Positions 36,042 through 47,631 of a stretch of DNA of 64,000 nucleotides are shown piece after piece. The DNA is from Castor canadensis (taxonomy: Eukaryota; Chordata; Mammalia; Rodentia; Castoridae). Position numbers and translations under genes: made by a program. Numbering within the stretch: position 1 is the first letter of the stretch; every line of letters starts with the position of its first letter. The stretch lies in NCBI RefSeq assembly GCF_047511655.1, contig NC_133398.1, forward strand, positions 50,535,638 through 50,599,637. The letters are read 5' to 3'. The notes below the pieces were generated by a model, which worked only from the letters and a program-made list of their open reading frames with translations, was not told the DNA's origin and made no database searches.

Positions 36042-39000
36042 GATCTGGTCCAAAATGAAAATGACTCTCAAACGCTGGTACACTGTTGCTCACTTCCATA
36101 ACTTCAGACACTTATTTTTAAAATTTTATCATTTTTGCACTCACTCACATGTGTATACATTGTTTGAGCCACCTCCCACTCCTCTACCCGATTCCGGGCA
36201 GACCCTGTTCCGTCCTCTTATTCTCCAAACTTGTTGAAGACAAAACATAAGAGATTATAAGAAAGACATAGCTTTTTTTAAAGTTTGAAATAAAGGTAGC
36301 TGTACAGAGAGATTTATAGCATTGCTTCCATGCACATGTGTATTTCAACCCACATTGGTTCATACCTGCCAGACTTCTTCACTACTTCCTAGTCCCCTTC
36401 TCACAGTGGCCTTGGCTAGTTTGATATTACTGTATTCGCTCCTCTACAGTGAGCCCATCAACCACATTCAAGTTTTAAGTTTTCTTTTCTTTCTCTATTC
36501 CTCCCATGCACTTTCTCCCCTTAGTTTGTGACCCATGTCCAATAATATCACTGCACTTGCTTTAGGTCTATAATCTGAATATGAGAGAGAACATGTGATT
36601 TTTGTTCTCTGAGCATGTCTAACTTCACTTAAGATGATGTTCTCCAGTTAGTGTGGTTTTGATTTGCATTTCCTTTATGGCCAGGGATAGTGAGCATTTT
36701 TTCAGCCATTTGGATTCTTCCTTTGAAAAAGTTCTGTTTAGCTCAGTTGCCACTTCTTTATTGGTTCATTAATTTTTGAGGAGTTTAATTTTTTGAGCTC
36801 CCTATATATTCTGTTTATCAGTCTTTTGTATGATGTATAGCTAATGAATATTTTCTTCCACTCTGTGGGTGGTCTCTTCACTTTGGAGACCATTTCTTTT
36901 GTTGTGTGGAAACCTTTTTATTTCATGTAGTCCCATTTGTCCATCCTTTCCCTTAGCTGCTGGGCTGCTGGAGTTCTATTGAGGAAGTTCTTGCCTATAC
37001 TTATTGCTTCCAGAATATTCCCTGTTCTTTCCTGTACTAACTTCAGAGTTTTGGGTCTGATGTTAAGGTCCTTAATCCACTTTGAGTATAACCTCAAAGT
37101 TTCAGTTTTCTGTAGACAGATAACCACTTTTCCCAGAAACATTTGTTGAAGATGCTGTCTGTTCTCTATCACATGTTTTTGGCACCTTTGTCAAAAATAA
37201 GGTGGGAATAGATGTATGGATTCATATCTGGGTCTTCTATTCTGTTCCACTGGTCTCCATATCTGCGTTTGTGCCATTACTATGCTGTTTTTATTGCTAT
37301 GGCTCTGTAACATAGTTTGAAGTTGGGTATTGTGATACCTCCAGCATTGCTCTTTTTGCTGAGTATTGCCTTAGCTATTCACAGTCTCTAGTGTTTCCAA
37401 ATGAACTTTAGGGTGGATTTTTCAATCTCTGTAATGAATCTCATTGGGATTTTGATGGAAATTGTGTTGAACATGTAGATTGCTTTTGGTGGTATAGCCA
37501 ATTTTGCTATGTTTATTCTACCAATCCATGAGTATGGATTTTTCTACCTTCTGTAGTCTTCCTCGATCTCTTTCTTCAGGGGTTTTAGTTCTCCTTGTAG
37601 AGGTCATCACAGCCTTTGTTAATGCCTTAAGTATTTAATGTTCTTGAGGCTATCGTAAATGGAGTTGTTTTTATATATTCTTTCTCAATTTGTTCATTGT
37701 TGGTGTATAGAAAAGCTAATAATTTTTGTAAATTGATTTTGTATCCTGCCACCTTGCTAAAGCTTCTTATGGTGTCTAGGAGACTTTAGGTAGAGTTTTT
37801 TGGTCTTTGAGGTATAGGATCATGTCATCTACAAATAGGGATACTTTGATAGTTTCTTTACCTATTTGTGTTCCTTTTACTTCTTCTTTTTGTTTTATTG
37901 CTCTGGCAAGGAGTTCCAGTACTATATTGAATAGGAGTGATTTTAGGGGAAATCATTTCAGTTTTTCTCCATTAAGTATGATGTTGCCTATAGGTTTGTC
38001 ATTTATAGCCTTTATAATGTTGATGTACATTCATTTTAGTCCTAATTTTCTTAGAGCTTTTATCATGAAGTGGTGTTGGATATTATCAAAGGCTTTTTTT
38101 GCATCTGTTGAGATAATCAGGTGGTTTTGTCTTTGCTTCTATTAATATGCTATATTACCTTTATTGATTTGCTTATGTTAAAGCACTGCATACCTGGGAT
38201 GAAGCAAACTTGGTCATGGTGAATGATCTTTCTGATCTGTTGTTGTATTCAGTTTGCCATTATTTTATTGAGGACTTTTGAATCAATGTTCATTAAGAAG
38301 ATGGTCTGTAGTTCTCCTTTTTAGATGTGTCCTTCCAGTGTTAGGATGAGTGTAATGCTGGCTTCACTGAATGAATTAGTAAGTATTAATTCTGTTTCTA
38401 TTTTGTGGGAAAGTTTAAGGAGTGTTGGAACTAGTTGTCCTTTAAAGTTCTGGTAGAATTCAGGAGAGAATCTGTCAGGTCCTGGACTTTTCTGTTATGG
38501 GAGACTATTGCTACTTCAATTTTATTACATGTTATAGATCTATTTATGTGGTTAATATCTTCTTGGTTCAGTTTTGGATGTCATAATTATCTAGAAATTT
38601 GTCCATTTCTTCAAGATTTTCCAATTTATTTGAATATAGTTTCTCAAAGTAGTCCCTGATGATTCCCTGGATTTCCTTGGTGTTTGTTATCATCTTTGTT
38701 TCTGATTTTACTAATTTGGGTCTTTTCCCTCCTCATTTTAGTCAGATTTGCCAGGAGCTTATCAATCAGGAGCTGATTTTCAAAAACCAGCTTTTTGTTT
38801 CATTGATTCTTTGTATAGTTTGTTTGTTTGTTTGGCCTCTATTTCATTAATTTCAGCCCTTATTTTTATAATTTCTCTCCTTCTGCTTGTTTTGCGTTTT
38901 GTTTGTTCTTGTTTTTCTAGGAGTATGAGATGTAACATTAGGTCTTTTATTTGGGATCTTTCTGTGCTTTTAATATATACACTCATAGCTATAAACTTTC

Positions 39001-40047
39001 CTCTTAGGACTGCTTTTCCTGTTTGCCATAAGTGCTGGTAGGTGATGTTTTCATTTTCATTAACTTCCAGAAAACTTTTTATTTCCTCTCTTATTTGTTT
39101 TATGACCCACTGATGGTGAGCAGTGGGTTATTCAGCCTCCAATTATTTGAGTATTTTCTGCTGTTCTTTTTGTTGTTGAGTTCTTGTTTTATTGTATTAG
39201 GATCAGATTGAATGTAGGTGGTTATTTCTATTTTCTTATATTTGCTGAAGCTTGCTTTGTGCCCTAAGATATGATCTGTTTTAGAGAAAGAGCTATGGGC
39301 TGCTGAAAAGAATGTATAGTGTGTTGTTGTCAGATGAAATATTCTGTAGACATCATTAGATCCATTTGATTTGTGGTGTCATTTAATTCTAGGATTTATT
39401 TGTTGATTTTTTTGTTTGGATGACCTATCTACTGGTGATAGAGGGGTATTAAAGTCTATATGTGCTTTTAAGTCCTTTAGTGTATGTTTGATGAAGTTGT
39501 GTGCACTGACACTGGGTGTATATAGGTTGGTAATTGTTATTTCTTTTTGATATATTGTGCCTTTATTAGTATGAAGTTTCCTTCTTTGTCTTATTTGAAC
39601 AATGTAAGTTTGAAGTCTACTTTTTCTGATATAAGTATTGCTACTCCTTCCTGTTTTGGGGGCTCATTCACTTAGTAAATCTTCTTTCAGCCTTTCAACC
39701 TAAGCCAGTATTTATTTGTGTCAATAAGATGGACCTCTTGTAAACAACAGATTTTCATTTCTTCATTTTTAATCCTGTTTGCTACACAGTGTCTTTTGAT
39801 GGGGGAGTTGAGTCCATTGACATTCAGTGTTAATATTGATAGGTCTGTGGTGATTCCTGCCATTTAGTTGTGTTTTTTTTCAAGAATTTGATTGTGTGCA
39901 GCCAAATAAATGCTACTGTCTGATTACTTGTCTTTTCTGCTCCTGTGGTTTGATATTTCCAGTCCTGTCATTGTTCTGTTTGCTTTCATCTTCTGTGTGT
40001 AGAATTCCTTGCAGAATCTTCTGTAGTGGAGGCTTGGTGGTCATATA

Positions 40048-40329
40048 TGATAGAACAATAATGTCGCCATTTTGTGAATCAGCCAAAATGGCAGCCCCGC
40101 CCTTAAACCAATTCTCGAGCTCTAAGACAGCCCCACCCCTACCAGAGACTACTGTGCATGCACTAACCTCCTTCTCCTCCCCCTTCTATAAAAGCCACTG
40201 CTCTCCCAGGCTCTGGGCTGCGCCATCTTTTCCCTGGCCCGCCTGGCAGTTTGGACCTGCCATTAAACCTTGCTCTATGGACGTGAGTTTTCTCGTGAGC
40301 TTTCTTTGAGAGCGACGTTTTTCCTAACA
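40048..40329 (+). repeat. ERV-beta 5' LTR
   Basis: TATA box TATAAAA at 40187-40193 and an ATTAAA poly(A)-type signal at 40262-40267; ends CCTAACA. A short CpG-containing U3 with repeated 'gccccgccc/gccccaccc' GC-box-like motifs suggests an Sp1-type promoter (inference). Confidence 0.9.
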
Positions 40330-40331
40330 TT

Positions 40332-40349
40332 TGGTGCCGAGACCCAGGA
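40332..40349 (+). other. ERV-beta primer-binding site, tRNA-Phe type
   Basis: TGGTGCCGAGACCCAGGA follows the LTR after two bases. It is complementary to the 3' end of mammalian tRNA-Phe with two mismatches by my alignment; tRNA-His matches less well. The tRNA would prime minus-strand DNA synthesis. Confidence 0.65.
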
Positions 40350-40776
40350 TCGGGTTGAGTTCCCACCACTGACCTTGCTCTCCCGGCTTTCCTCCGGGAT
40401 CTGAGCTGCTTTACCGGGACCCCCGATCCTAGAAAGTGCCACTCTCTCACTAGCTCACAGGGAAGTTCCTCCACCCCAGCACGCCTCCAACTGCCATCCA
40501 CCACTGGCCAATCTTCCCTTAAGGTCCTCTCTCCCTTGGTGAGTCCTCCTCGCACGCAGAGCTGTGGTCTCTCTCTCATTTCCTCAAAAACCCTGGCACT
40601 AGGTCGCAGCTTGCTCTCTTCCCGGGGAAAACTGGGTTCCCCACTTGGGACTGTGGACCCCCTTGTAGTGAAGATATTCCTTCTGGGGGTTGTTTTTCAC
40701 ATTTCTCTCTCTCTCTCCTGAGGACCTGATATTTCGGGGACGCCCGCCATATCTCTCCTCAGGTCAGGCCTTCACC

Positions 40777-41200
40777 ATGGGAATTGGACCATCCCAAATT
40801 CCTTTAGACTCCCCAATGAGATTATCTCCTGGCCAACCTTGGGCCCCTCTGCCTAACGCCTGATCTTAAGCCACGAAAGCTCATTTTTCTCTGTAATCAG
40901 GCTTGGCCCCAATTGGACAATGCCTCCAAATGGCCCCTTAATGGCACTTTCAATCCCAATATTTTAAGGGATTTATACAATCTCTGTGAGCATGCTGGTA
41001 AATGGAAGGAACTTTGCTATGTACAATCCTTTCCCTATCTCTGCATCAAACCCTCCCTCTGTACTTTCTGTTCCCCTGCGCAGATTCTGTTGACCTGTAA
41101 ACCGGTTTCTAAATCAGCCAATTCCTCTCCCGTACCTCCTCCTTCCCCATGTAAACAGACTTCTTGCACTGCTTACCATACCTATCTCCTATCTTCCTGA
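40777..41200 (+). pseudogene. ERV-beta gag, matrix-like fragment 1
   Basis: ATG at 40777 follows the leader and encodes a Gly at position 2 (MGIGPSQIP), fit for myristoylation. After a stop at about 40861 a shifted frame gives a matrix-like stretch with LIFLCNQAWPQ, KWPLNGTFN and KPSLCTFCSPAQ (to about 41090). This resembles the gag of class I ERVs of the HERV-H/F kind. Broken by at least one stop and one frameshift. Confidence 0.65.
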
Positions 41201-42280
41201 AAAACTTTCCCTGTCGTGGAGTTAAGCAAGCCACTCCTTGCCAATTCTAACCTCCAGGCGATTCCAGCTCTGAGAGAGCTCATGGTTTATTTGGTGACCG
41301 GAGAGTGGAGGTTTCCTGAAAGCCTGCCAGTAACAATCAATGGAAGCAATCTACAGACACAGGTGGTGGCTAATCCCCTAAGCGTGTGTCATGACTCCAG
41401 GCTCTGCCTTCCCCTCCCTTACCTAAGATGTCAGCACACCTTTCTGCCTCCTCCATGGTCTCACCACGTGTCCTTTGTCTCTGTCTGCCTTCCCCTCCCT
41501 GGGCTTTCTGGGACCCTGCCCCACATGAAAAACCTGTAGCATGGTACCTTATGACTTAAGCTATTCCAACTAGTTTGCCAGGCCTCTCAGTCTAACATAA
41601 CTTTAAATCAGCTGCTTTACAAAAGTGCTTGCAAAAACCTGCAGCTGCCACCCTTACACTCTAACTCCACCCCCACAAGGGGAGGAGGGAAAGCAAATAG
41701 GCACACCTGTGAACAGGATGCGGGCTCCTGGACACAGCAAAAACACCTGCCATAGCTAGGAAAATCCATAGAGAGGACCCAGCAAATCCTGGACTGCCAG
41801 CCACACGTGGCAATGGCTGCAGCCCGCCACCACTTCCCCTAGAATAAACGCATGCGGAGTACACAGGAAGGGGGGAGGGGCAACAGTCCTCAGGATCAGG
41901 CCTAGGTGTGTGTGGAGGGAGTGGCCTTGCACAAGTCCTGCTCCTAGCCCCACCTCACCTCAGGGCATGAGACCCAGCCCTTGTAAGCCAATTGTTAGCT
42001 CAGGGTTATAGTTCCAGAAATAACAAAATAGATATTACTGTGGTCTCTAAATTTCTCGTTTAGAATTTTCTATAACTTTGGCCTCAGCATAAATTTTTCC
42101 CTCCAAATATTAATACTAGTTGTCCTGTATGGCACTTTTATTGGCCTGAAATGCCCTCTGAATGCCCTTCTCTAACTTTACAAATGATTTCTTTGTTCAA
42201 AAGGTAGCCTTTATTAAAGAGGCTGCCTGCTGTTAGCTAAAAGACAGGATCCTAACGTATTGTTCTTTCTAGATGGGACC
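41201..42280. other. ERV-beta interior, unassigned
   Basis: Gag-like coding cannot be followed here. 41640-42000 is GC-rich and CA-rich without a recognised domain; 42000-42280 is AT-rich. It may include inserted sequence. Confidence 0.4.
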
Positions 42281-42750
42281 TGAACCTTCCAGTCTTCTGG
42301 CTGGTAGATGTTGGAAGCTTTGTACTGAGGCCTGGCCTCAGTATGCCTTGGGTGACCAAGAGAAGTGGCCTTCACAGGGCTCCTTAAATTACAATACCAT
42401 ACTCCATTTAGACCTTTTCTATAAAAGTAAAAAAGTAAACTGAGGTCCCCTATACAAATTTCTACCTTCTAAGCCACCCCAGTACTCAGAACCTCTTAAT
42501 GAGTGCTACCCTCTCCAACAGGCAATGGTAGGAAGAGGGCAGGTCGTATGTCCCCTTCCAGTTATCAGATCTAAGGGAAATTTAAAAACATCCAAACAGC
42601 TGTACTGATGCCCAGACAAATACATTCAAGCCTTTATCTCTGTGATCCAAACCTTTCAACTGGCATGAAAGGATATTATGCTTCTATTAGACCAGACTCT
42701 TATCTCATTAGAAAAGCAATGGGTTCGGGCCCAGGCCACTCAGGTTGGAA
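42281..42750 (+). pseudogene. ERV-beta gag, matrix/capsid-like fragment 2
   Basis: A second gag-type stretch reads CWKLCTEAWPQYALGDQEKW at about 42310, then SLNYNTILHLDLF, and further on AFISVIQTFQLA and KDIMLLLDQTLISLEKQ (about 42630-42720). The AWPQ motif is also in fragment 1, 1.4 kb upstream, so two matrix-like segments exist in one element. Stops interrupt it. Confidence 0.6.
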
Positions 42751-42751
42751 A

Positions 42752-42951
42752 TGATTATGTGGCTCAAGCAGTAGAGTGCCGCTTTACAACCATAAAGTCC
42801 TGAGTTCAAGTCCAGTACAGCCAATGTAAAAATAATAATAATATTTGGGGCTGTGGAAGTAGCTCAATGGGAGAATGTCTGCCCAGCACATGCAAAACCC
42901 TGGGTTCAATTCCCCAGCATTACTTAAATAAATAAATAAATAAATAAATAA
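42752..42951 (+). mobile_element. Two tandem tRNA-derived SINEs with (AAAT)n
   Basis: First copy 42752-42838 ('ctcaagcagtagagtgccgc', tail with aataataat), second 42845-42951 ('ggggctgtggaagtagctca', 'tgggttcaattccccagc') ending in (aaat)n at about 42926-42951. They interrupt ERV-beta gag and are therefore younger than it. Confidence 0.8.
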
Positions 42952-43399
42952 TGGTAAAGAAGATAAGTGGCATTTATGTCACTTCAGCCATCTCATAGTA
43001 GAAAAATGTAGTTTAACCTAGACCAGATCCCTCATTCTTCAAGTGAGGAAACTGAGGCCCAGAACAGTTCAGAGACCTGCTCTCCAGAGTGTCAGGTGTC
43101 AATGTAAAATAAGAACTTTACTTTACAGCAACAACCTATCAGAAAGCATACCACGGTGGACTCAAGAGTCACAGGTGAGAAAGGTTCTCCTCAAAGATAA
43201 ATTTCTAACAGTCAGTCCCAGATATTCATAAAAAACTCAGACTGTGCCTGAAGGGAAAAGTCATTGAGCCAAGTAATACAGCTAGCCATGTCTGTATTTA
43301 CGGCTATGTCTGTAAGTCCAGGACCTTACTAACAGGAGAGAAAAAGATAAGAGACACCATGGCCTCATTGCTGCTCTAAGAGAGGGCCCCACCTGACTG

Positions 43400-43970
43400 G
43401 GGCCTGTATCCTGAACTTGCTACCGTGGTGGACAGGAGGGGCACTTCTGCAGAGAATGCTTAAGGGGGGACAGCCTGGGAGACAGCCCCGCCCCCCAACC
43501 AGGACCATGCCCTCTGCAAGGGTAACCACTGGAGGTCTAAGTGCCCCCCATCACCAGATGGAAGGCTAGGTGCCACCTTCTATGGATTGATGGGTCCCGG
43601 CCCCCTGTCCACACTCAACTTCTTGGCATCAATGTTGAGGAGCCATAATGGCAGAAAAACAAAAGGCCATTTTTCTCCTAGACAGTGGAGCCCGTTTCTC
43701 TGTTTTACCTTTTTCTCCTGGTCCCCGGTCCAATGACAAAAGTTATCGTTCAGGGCAAATCTGGTCAGCCCCTAGAGCTCTAGTTTACCTGGCCTCTGGC
43801 CTGCTCTTGGGGAGACCTCCTCCTCTGTCACTCTTTCCCAGCAGTACCTGAAACTCCAGTGTCCCTGCTGGGACAGGATTTACTATCTCAATTAAAAGCT
43901 CAAATTCTCCTCCCCCCAGGCAGCTATCTCTGCTGCCCCCTCCTTCAGGAACAAAGAAGATTCCACAGTG
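43400..43970 (+). pseudogene. ERV-beta nucleocapsid and protease fragments
   Basis: About 43418-43470 encodes a zinc knuckle (CYRGGQEGHFCREC), and a second, partial knuckle follows. From 43648 a 67-codon frame carries FLLDSGARFSVLPF, where DSGA is the aspartic protease active-site motif; after a frameshift LLGQDLLS (about 43865) marks the C-terminal part of protease. Order NC then PR is normal. Downstream pol is missing. Confidence 0.75.
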
Positions 43971-44860
43971 TGGACTGATGAGATGAATGTAGGGTGAGCC
44001 AGGATGGCCCTCCCTATTCAAATAAAACTCAAATTCCTCAAAGTTTCCACACCTAAAACAATATCCCCTCAAGCCTGAGGGAGATGAGGCCTTATGCCTA
44101 TTCCTAAAAACAATAAGGACTACTAGTTAGTTGCTCCAGCCCCTACAATAAATTTAAAATTCTTAGAAAAGTTAATTTTAAAATACAAGTTACAAAGTAA
44201 ACAACTGGAAAGGATATCGATAGGTAATAAATGTATTTTTTGGGAAGTTAAAGAGAAAAGGAATGGTTTTTTGGATGAGAAAGGATTTTGTAAAAGAGGG
44301 TTTATCCTAAAGATTGTTTCAAATAGGAGGGATAAAAACAAGCCATCAAAGGGTTTAATATGTTATATAAAGATCTAAGTAAGTTTTAAAAGTGCATAAT
44401 AAGAAACCTCAGTGTGTGATAAAGTTAAATATAATCTAAGAGTTGCCTAAAAGATTTTTAGGGTCATGTCAAACTAAAATCAAATGTCTATGAAATAACA
44501 AGGTTATCTTAATATTGTTCTGCTCTGAGTAACATCTACAAAAAACCATTACAGAGAAAGATTTTATCAAAGAAATTATTTGTGTTTTCTGCTGATCTTG
44601 TCAAGCTTTAAGTACTACTAAATCAGAGTTCATTTACATATTTGCTTATGTGTCTTAAATGACCACTTTGTAACAGTGTTATGTTATACTTTATCTGAAT
44701 ATGGTACAAACATTTAAAAGATTAAAAGTGTCAATTTATATAAAATAATGAGCTAAAGCTCTCTTTTATCCAAGAGTGTTACATTTAAATCCTGACAGTC
44801 CCTGCCTCCCACAGGTCACCTACCTAAGGTGTGACCTTAAAGGGACAGACTCACTCCCTG
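43971..44860. other. ERV-beta AT-rich interior
   Basis: In place of RT, RNase H and integrase there are about 900 bases of AT-rich sequence with no retroviral motif on either strand. Base use differs clearly from the flanking GC-rich viral parts. Confidence 0.45.
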
Positions 44861-45405
44861 AGTCTTAAATGCATCAACCCAATCTTCCGTTTCCCAACCC
44901 CCATACCATAAGACAGCCTACAGCTTTCCTGGCAGTTATAGGATTTTGCAGAATTCAGATCCCTAGGTCAGTAGTCCCTGAACAGACACCTTTTTATGCT
45001 CCTCCTAATATTCCTATTTGGGTCTTAGATAATGTATGGCCACCCATTTCTCTCTCTGTAGTTGGAGGACTCTTGAAATTGTCTAGGGAACAACATTTCA
45101 CAGTGGTTCTCCTGGCCAATGCCCATCCTAATGCCTATGTTCTTGCTCTCCTATTCTTAAGCTTCCTCCCTTGTATCATGCTACATGTCTGCAACTGCTA
45201 ATCAAAAATTTAACCAGTTGTACTTCCAGGGATACCAACCTCTCCAAAACTGGCCTGAAAACTATTGTGAAGGCCCCATCCAGGATGCCACATGAGCCTG
45301 AGGATCCTGCCCCATACAACGCCCCCTGCCAGCAGGAAGCAGTTAAAGAGATCGATGCTTTGCCCCAATTCCTGATCCTCAGCCCCTACCTTCATCATTA
45401 TTAAA
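44861..45405 (+). pseudogene. ERV-beta 3' coding remnant (pol/env tail?)
   Basis: A 110-codon frame (44869-45201) has TAFLAVIGFCRIQIP, which looks like the RT thumb/connection start of class I pol, then a hydrophobic run (VLALLFLSFLPCIMLHVC) that could be the TM membrane anchor. A shifted frame with FQGYQPLQN after it resembles a gammaretroviral env cytoplasmic tail. The join would be a pol-to-env deletion. Assignment is tentative. Confidence 0.35.
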
Positions 45406-45420
45406 GAAAAAATGGGGGAA

Positions 45421-45702
45421 TGATAGAACAATAATGTCGCCATTTTGTGAATTGGCCAAAATGGCAGCCCCGCCCTTAAACCAATTCCCGTGCTCTAAGA
45501 CAGCCCCACCCCTACCAGAGACTACTGTGCATGCACTAACCTCCTTCTCCTCCCCCTTCTATAAAAGCCACTGCTCCCCCAGGCTCTGGGCTGCACCATC
45601 TTTTCCCTGGCCAGCCTGGCAGTTTGGGCCTGCCATTAAACCTTGCCCTATGGACGTGAGTTTTCTCGTGAGCTTTCTTTGAGAGCAGCGTTTTTCCTAA
45701 CA
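45421..45702 (+). repeat. ERV-beta 3' LTR
   Basis: 282 bases, same length as the 5' LTR, with 11 differences by eye. A purine-rich tract (aaagaaaaaatgggggaa, 45403-45420) lies directly before it and fits the polypurine tract. TSD ATATA follows. Confidence 0.9.
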
Positions 45703-46259
45703 ATATACTGTTTTAGTTTTTGTTTATCTTGGAAGCCTTTTATTCCTCCATCAATTTTGAATGATAGTTTTGCTAGGCAGAGTATCTTAGGGCTGAAATG
45801 ATTTTGAGTCAGTGCCCGAAATATCTCACTCCATGCCCTTATTGCTTTAAGGTTTCTGTTGAGAAAAGAGCTGTTATTTTGATGGGTTTACCTTTATACA
45901 TTATTTGCTTTTTCTTTCTTATAGCCTTCAGTATTTTTTCTCTCTTCTCTGTGCTTGTTATTTTAATGATAATATGTTGTGGGGAGGTTCTATTTTAGTG
46001 AAGTCTGTTTGGTGTCCTGGGGGCTTCCTTTACCTGAATGGGCAAAAGTTTCTCAAGATTTGGGAAATTTTCTGTTATTATTTTATTGAATATATTATGT
46101 GTCCTTTTGGTTTGCACCGCTTCTCCTTCTTCAATGGTCTTTTGATGGAGTAGCTGAGTTGCCCATTTCTTTATTTGTTTTAAATCATGATGCACTTAAT
46201 TACAATGACAATTTATCATTATTGTGGTCAGTGTTATGTTGATTATCCACAAGCTGCTT

Positions 46260-47600
46260 GTGGATTGAAAAAATCTCTCCAGCAGAAAAATAGATGGAAA
46301 TGGCAGCCTACACTGAGAGCTGTGTGTAGAATTAAGGTGCATATGATACTGGAAGTTATGGGAGGTGACTAGGAGGAGAGAACTCCCTTGTCCTTTTCTC
46401 TCCCAGGAGTCAGTTACTTTCCTGCTTTTGCTTTCTTCATATTCAGACTCACATTTGTTTTCCTTTTACTTCAGTATTCTGAACTGCAATGGAAGCTTTC
46501 CAGGAATGTTGATGGGAGAAAAAAAAGAAAAAACAATTCCTCAAAATTATTAAAAAACTGTTTCAGGACCATTTTCTTTTCATTTTAACTTTGCTAATTT
46601 AATTCTAGCATTAAGGTGAAAAAGAACATAATTCCCATACAGCAAGACACTCCTTTCCCTAGAAAAATGTTCAATCAAAAAATGGATAAAAATTTAAAGA
46701 CTCCAAAATCATAAAGTGTTCAGATTCACTATATTTACCACATTTGGAACTCATGCACACATAATGTCTATGAGAGGAAGAAAGGTGACTTAAGGAGCTC
46801 AGCTGAAGTGCCTCACCCTGACCAGAGGGGAAGAACCAGGACTGGGGGCATGGCTAGAGTGACAGAGGCCTGACAAGCAAGGGCATGCCTGAACCAACCC
46901 CAGGTAGGGGAAAAAATGAAGTTAGTGTTTCTGAAGTGGAGAGGGAAAAGAAGAAATCCGGAAAAACATGTCAGTTATTCTGTCTGTACACTTCCATTAG
47001 TACAAAAATATATTTCTTGGTAGCTTTTATGCAACCAATGCACTTAAAAAGATCAGTTTAATATATCAAAGATGTTTATATTAAATCATCTCATACAGGA
47101 ATACAATACAATAACTATAACAATAATAGCTCATAATTTTAATTAGTACAATTTAAACACCAGGAAGCTACACAGTTGTTAATTTGTTGTGCAGAAATAG
47201 ACAGGCAACTCAGTCCTGCATCAACATATCTCATTAGCAACGATGATATGAGGATTCCTGGAGATTATTGGTTTTAACAAGTTATGGAACTTATGTCCTC
47301 ACACTACTTTACTGCAACAGAGTCAAAACAAATTTCATTGGAACAGCCACCAAGAGTTCTTTTACCTACCTCCTGGTAATTTTCCACCCAGTTTTATGAA
47401 TATTCTAATCTCATGTGGATTCAAAAGTCACCAAACTACCACAGACATAAAGGCTGACACACTTCCCATACAAAATGAAAGTAGGAAAATGGATGGGTAA
47501 GAAACAATTACTCAGGACTCCATAGAGTCAAAAAATGTTTAACACCAGTTTAAATAGCACATAATTTGTGGATCCTCTCCACCCAGGTCCCTCCCACCTA
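46260..47600. repeat. IFN unit B, upstream part
   Basis: Matches unit A left part (11850-12570) and, past the ERV-alpha insertion point, unit A right part (18564-19130) without any interruption: 'ttcttggtagcttttatgca' at 47014-47033 reads through the site. A SINE-derived piece is at 46845-46920. The match to the omega/zeta-like unit ends near 47580. Confidence 0.8.
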
Positions 47601-47631
47601 CCCAAAGCCACATTTCAGACTCATAGTCTGG

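Larger units (their letters stand above)
40048..45702 (+). mobile_element. ERV-beta: class I endogenous retrovirus inserted in L1
   Basis: LTRs of exactly 282 bases each (40048-40329 and 45421-45702) start TG and end CA and are flanked by the 5-bp repeat ATATA (40043-40047 and 45703-45707). By eye they differ at 11 positions (about 96% alike). A primer-binding site follows the 5' LTR after two bases and a polypurine-like tract precedes the 3' LTR. The interior of about 5.1 kb has gag and protease remnants but no RT YxDD or integrase, so the element is deleted and non-autonomous. Confidence 0.9.
36105..46165 (-). mobile_element. Antisense L1, split by ERV-beta
   Basis: It begins with the same L1 3' end as the copy at 1542 (36125: 'catgtgtatacattgtttga') and runs to ORF1, ending at about 46165. 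An internal deletion of about 420 bases lies near 36645. ERV-beta sits between 40048 and 45702; the L1 text continues on both sides exactly where the 1542 copy reads through (about 5965). Minus-strand ORF2 and ORF1 pieces (e.g. 36918-37172, 38780-38986) are all short and broken. Confidence 0.88.

Noticed and set aside
40332-40349. tRNA-His primer site for ERV-beta
   Set aside because: The first eight bases fit both, but the following bases fit tRNA-Phe better.
40163-40579. 138-codon minus-strand frame over the ERV-beta LTR and leader
   Set aside because: Arg/Gly-rich antisense of GC-rich LTR and leader; explained by composition.
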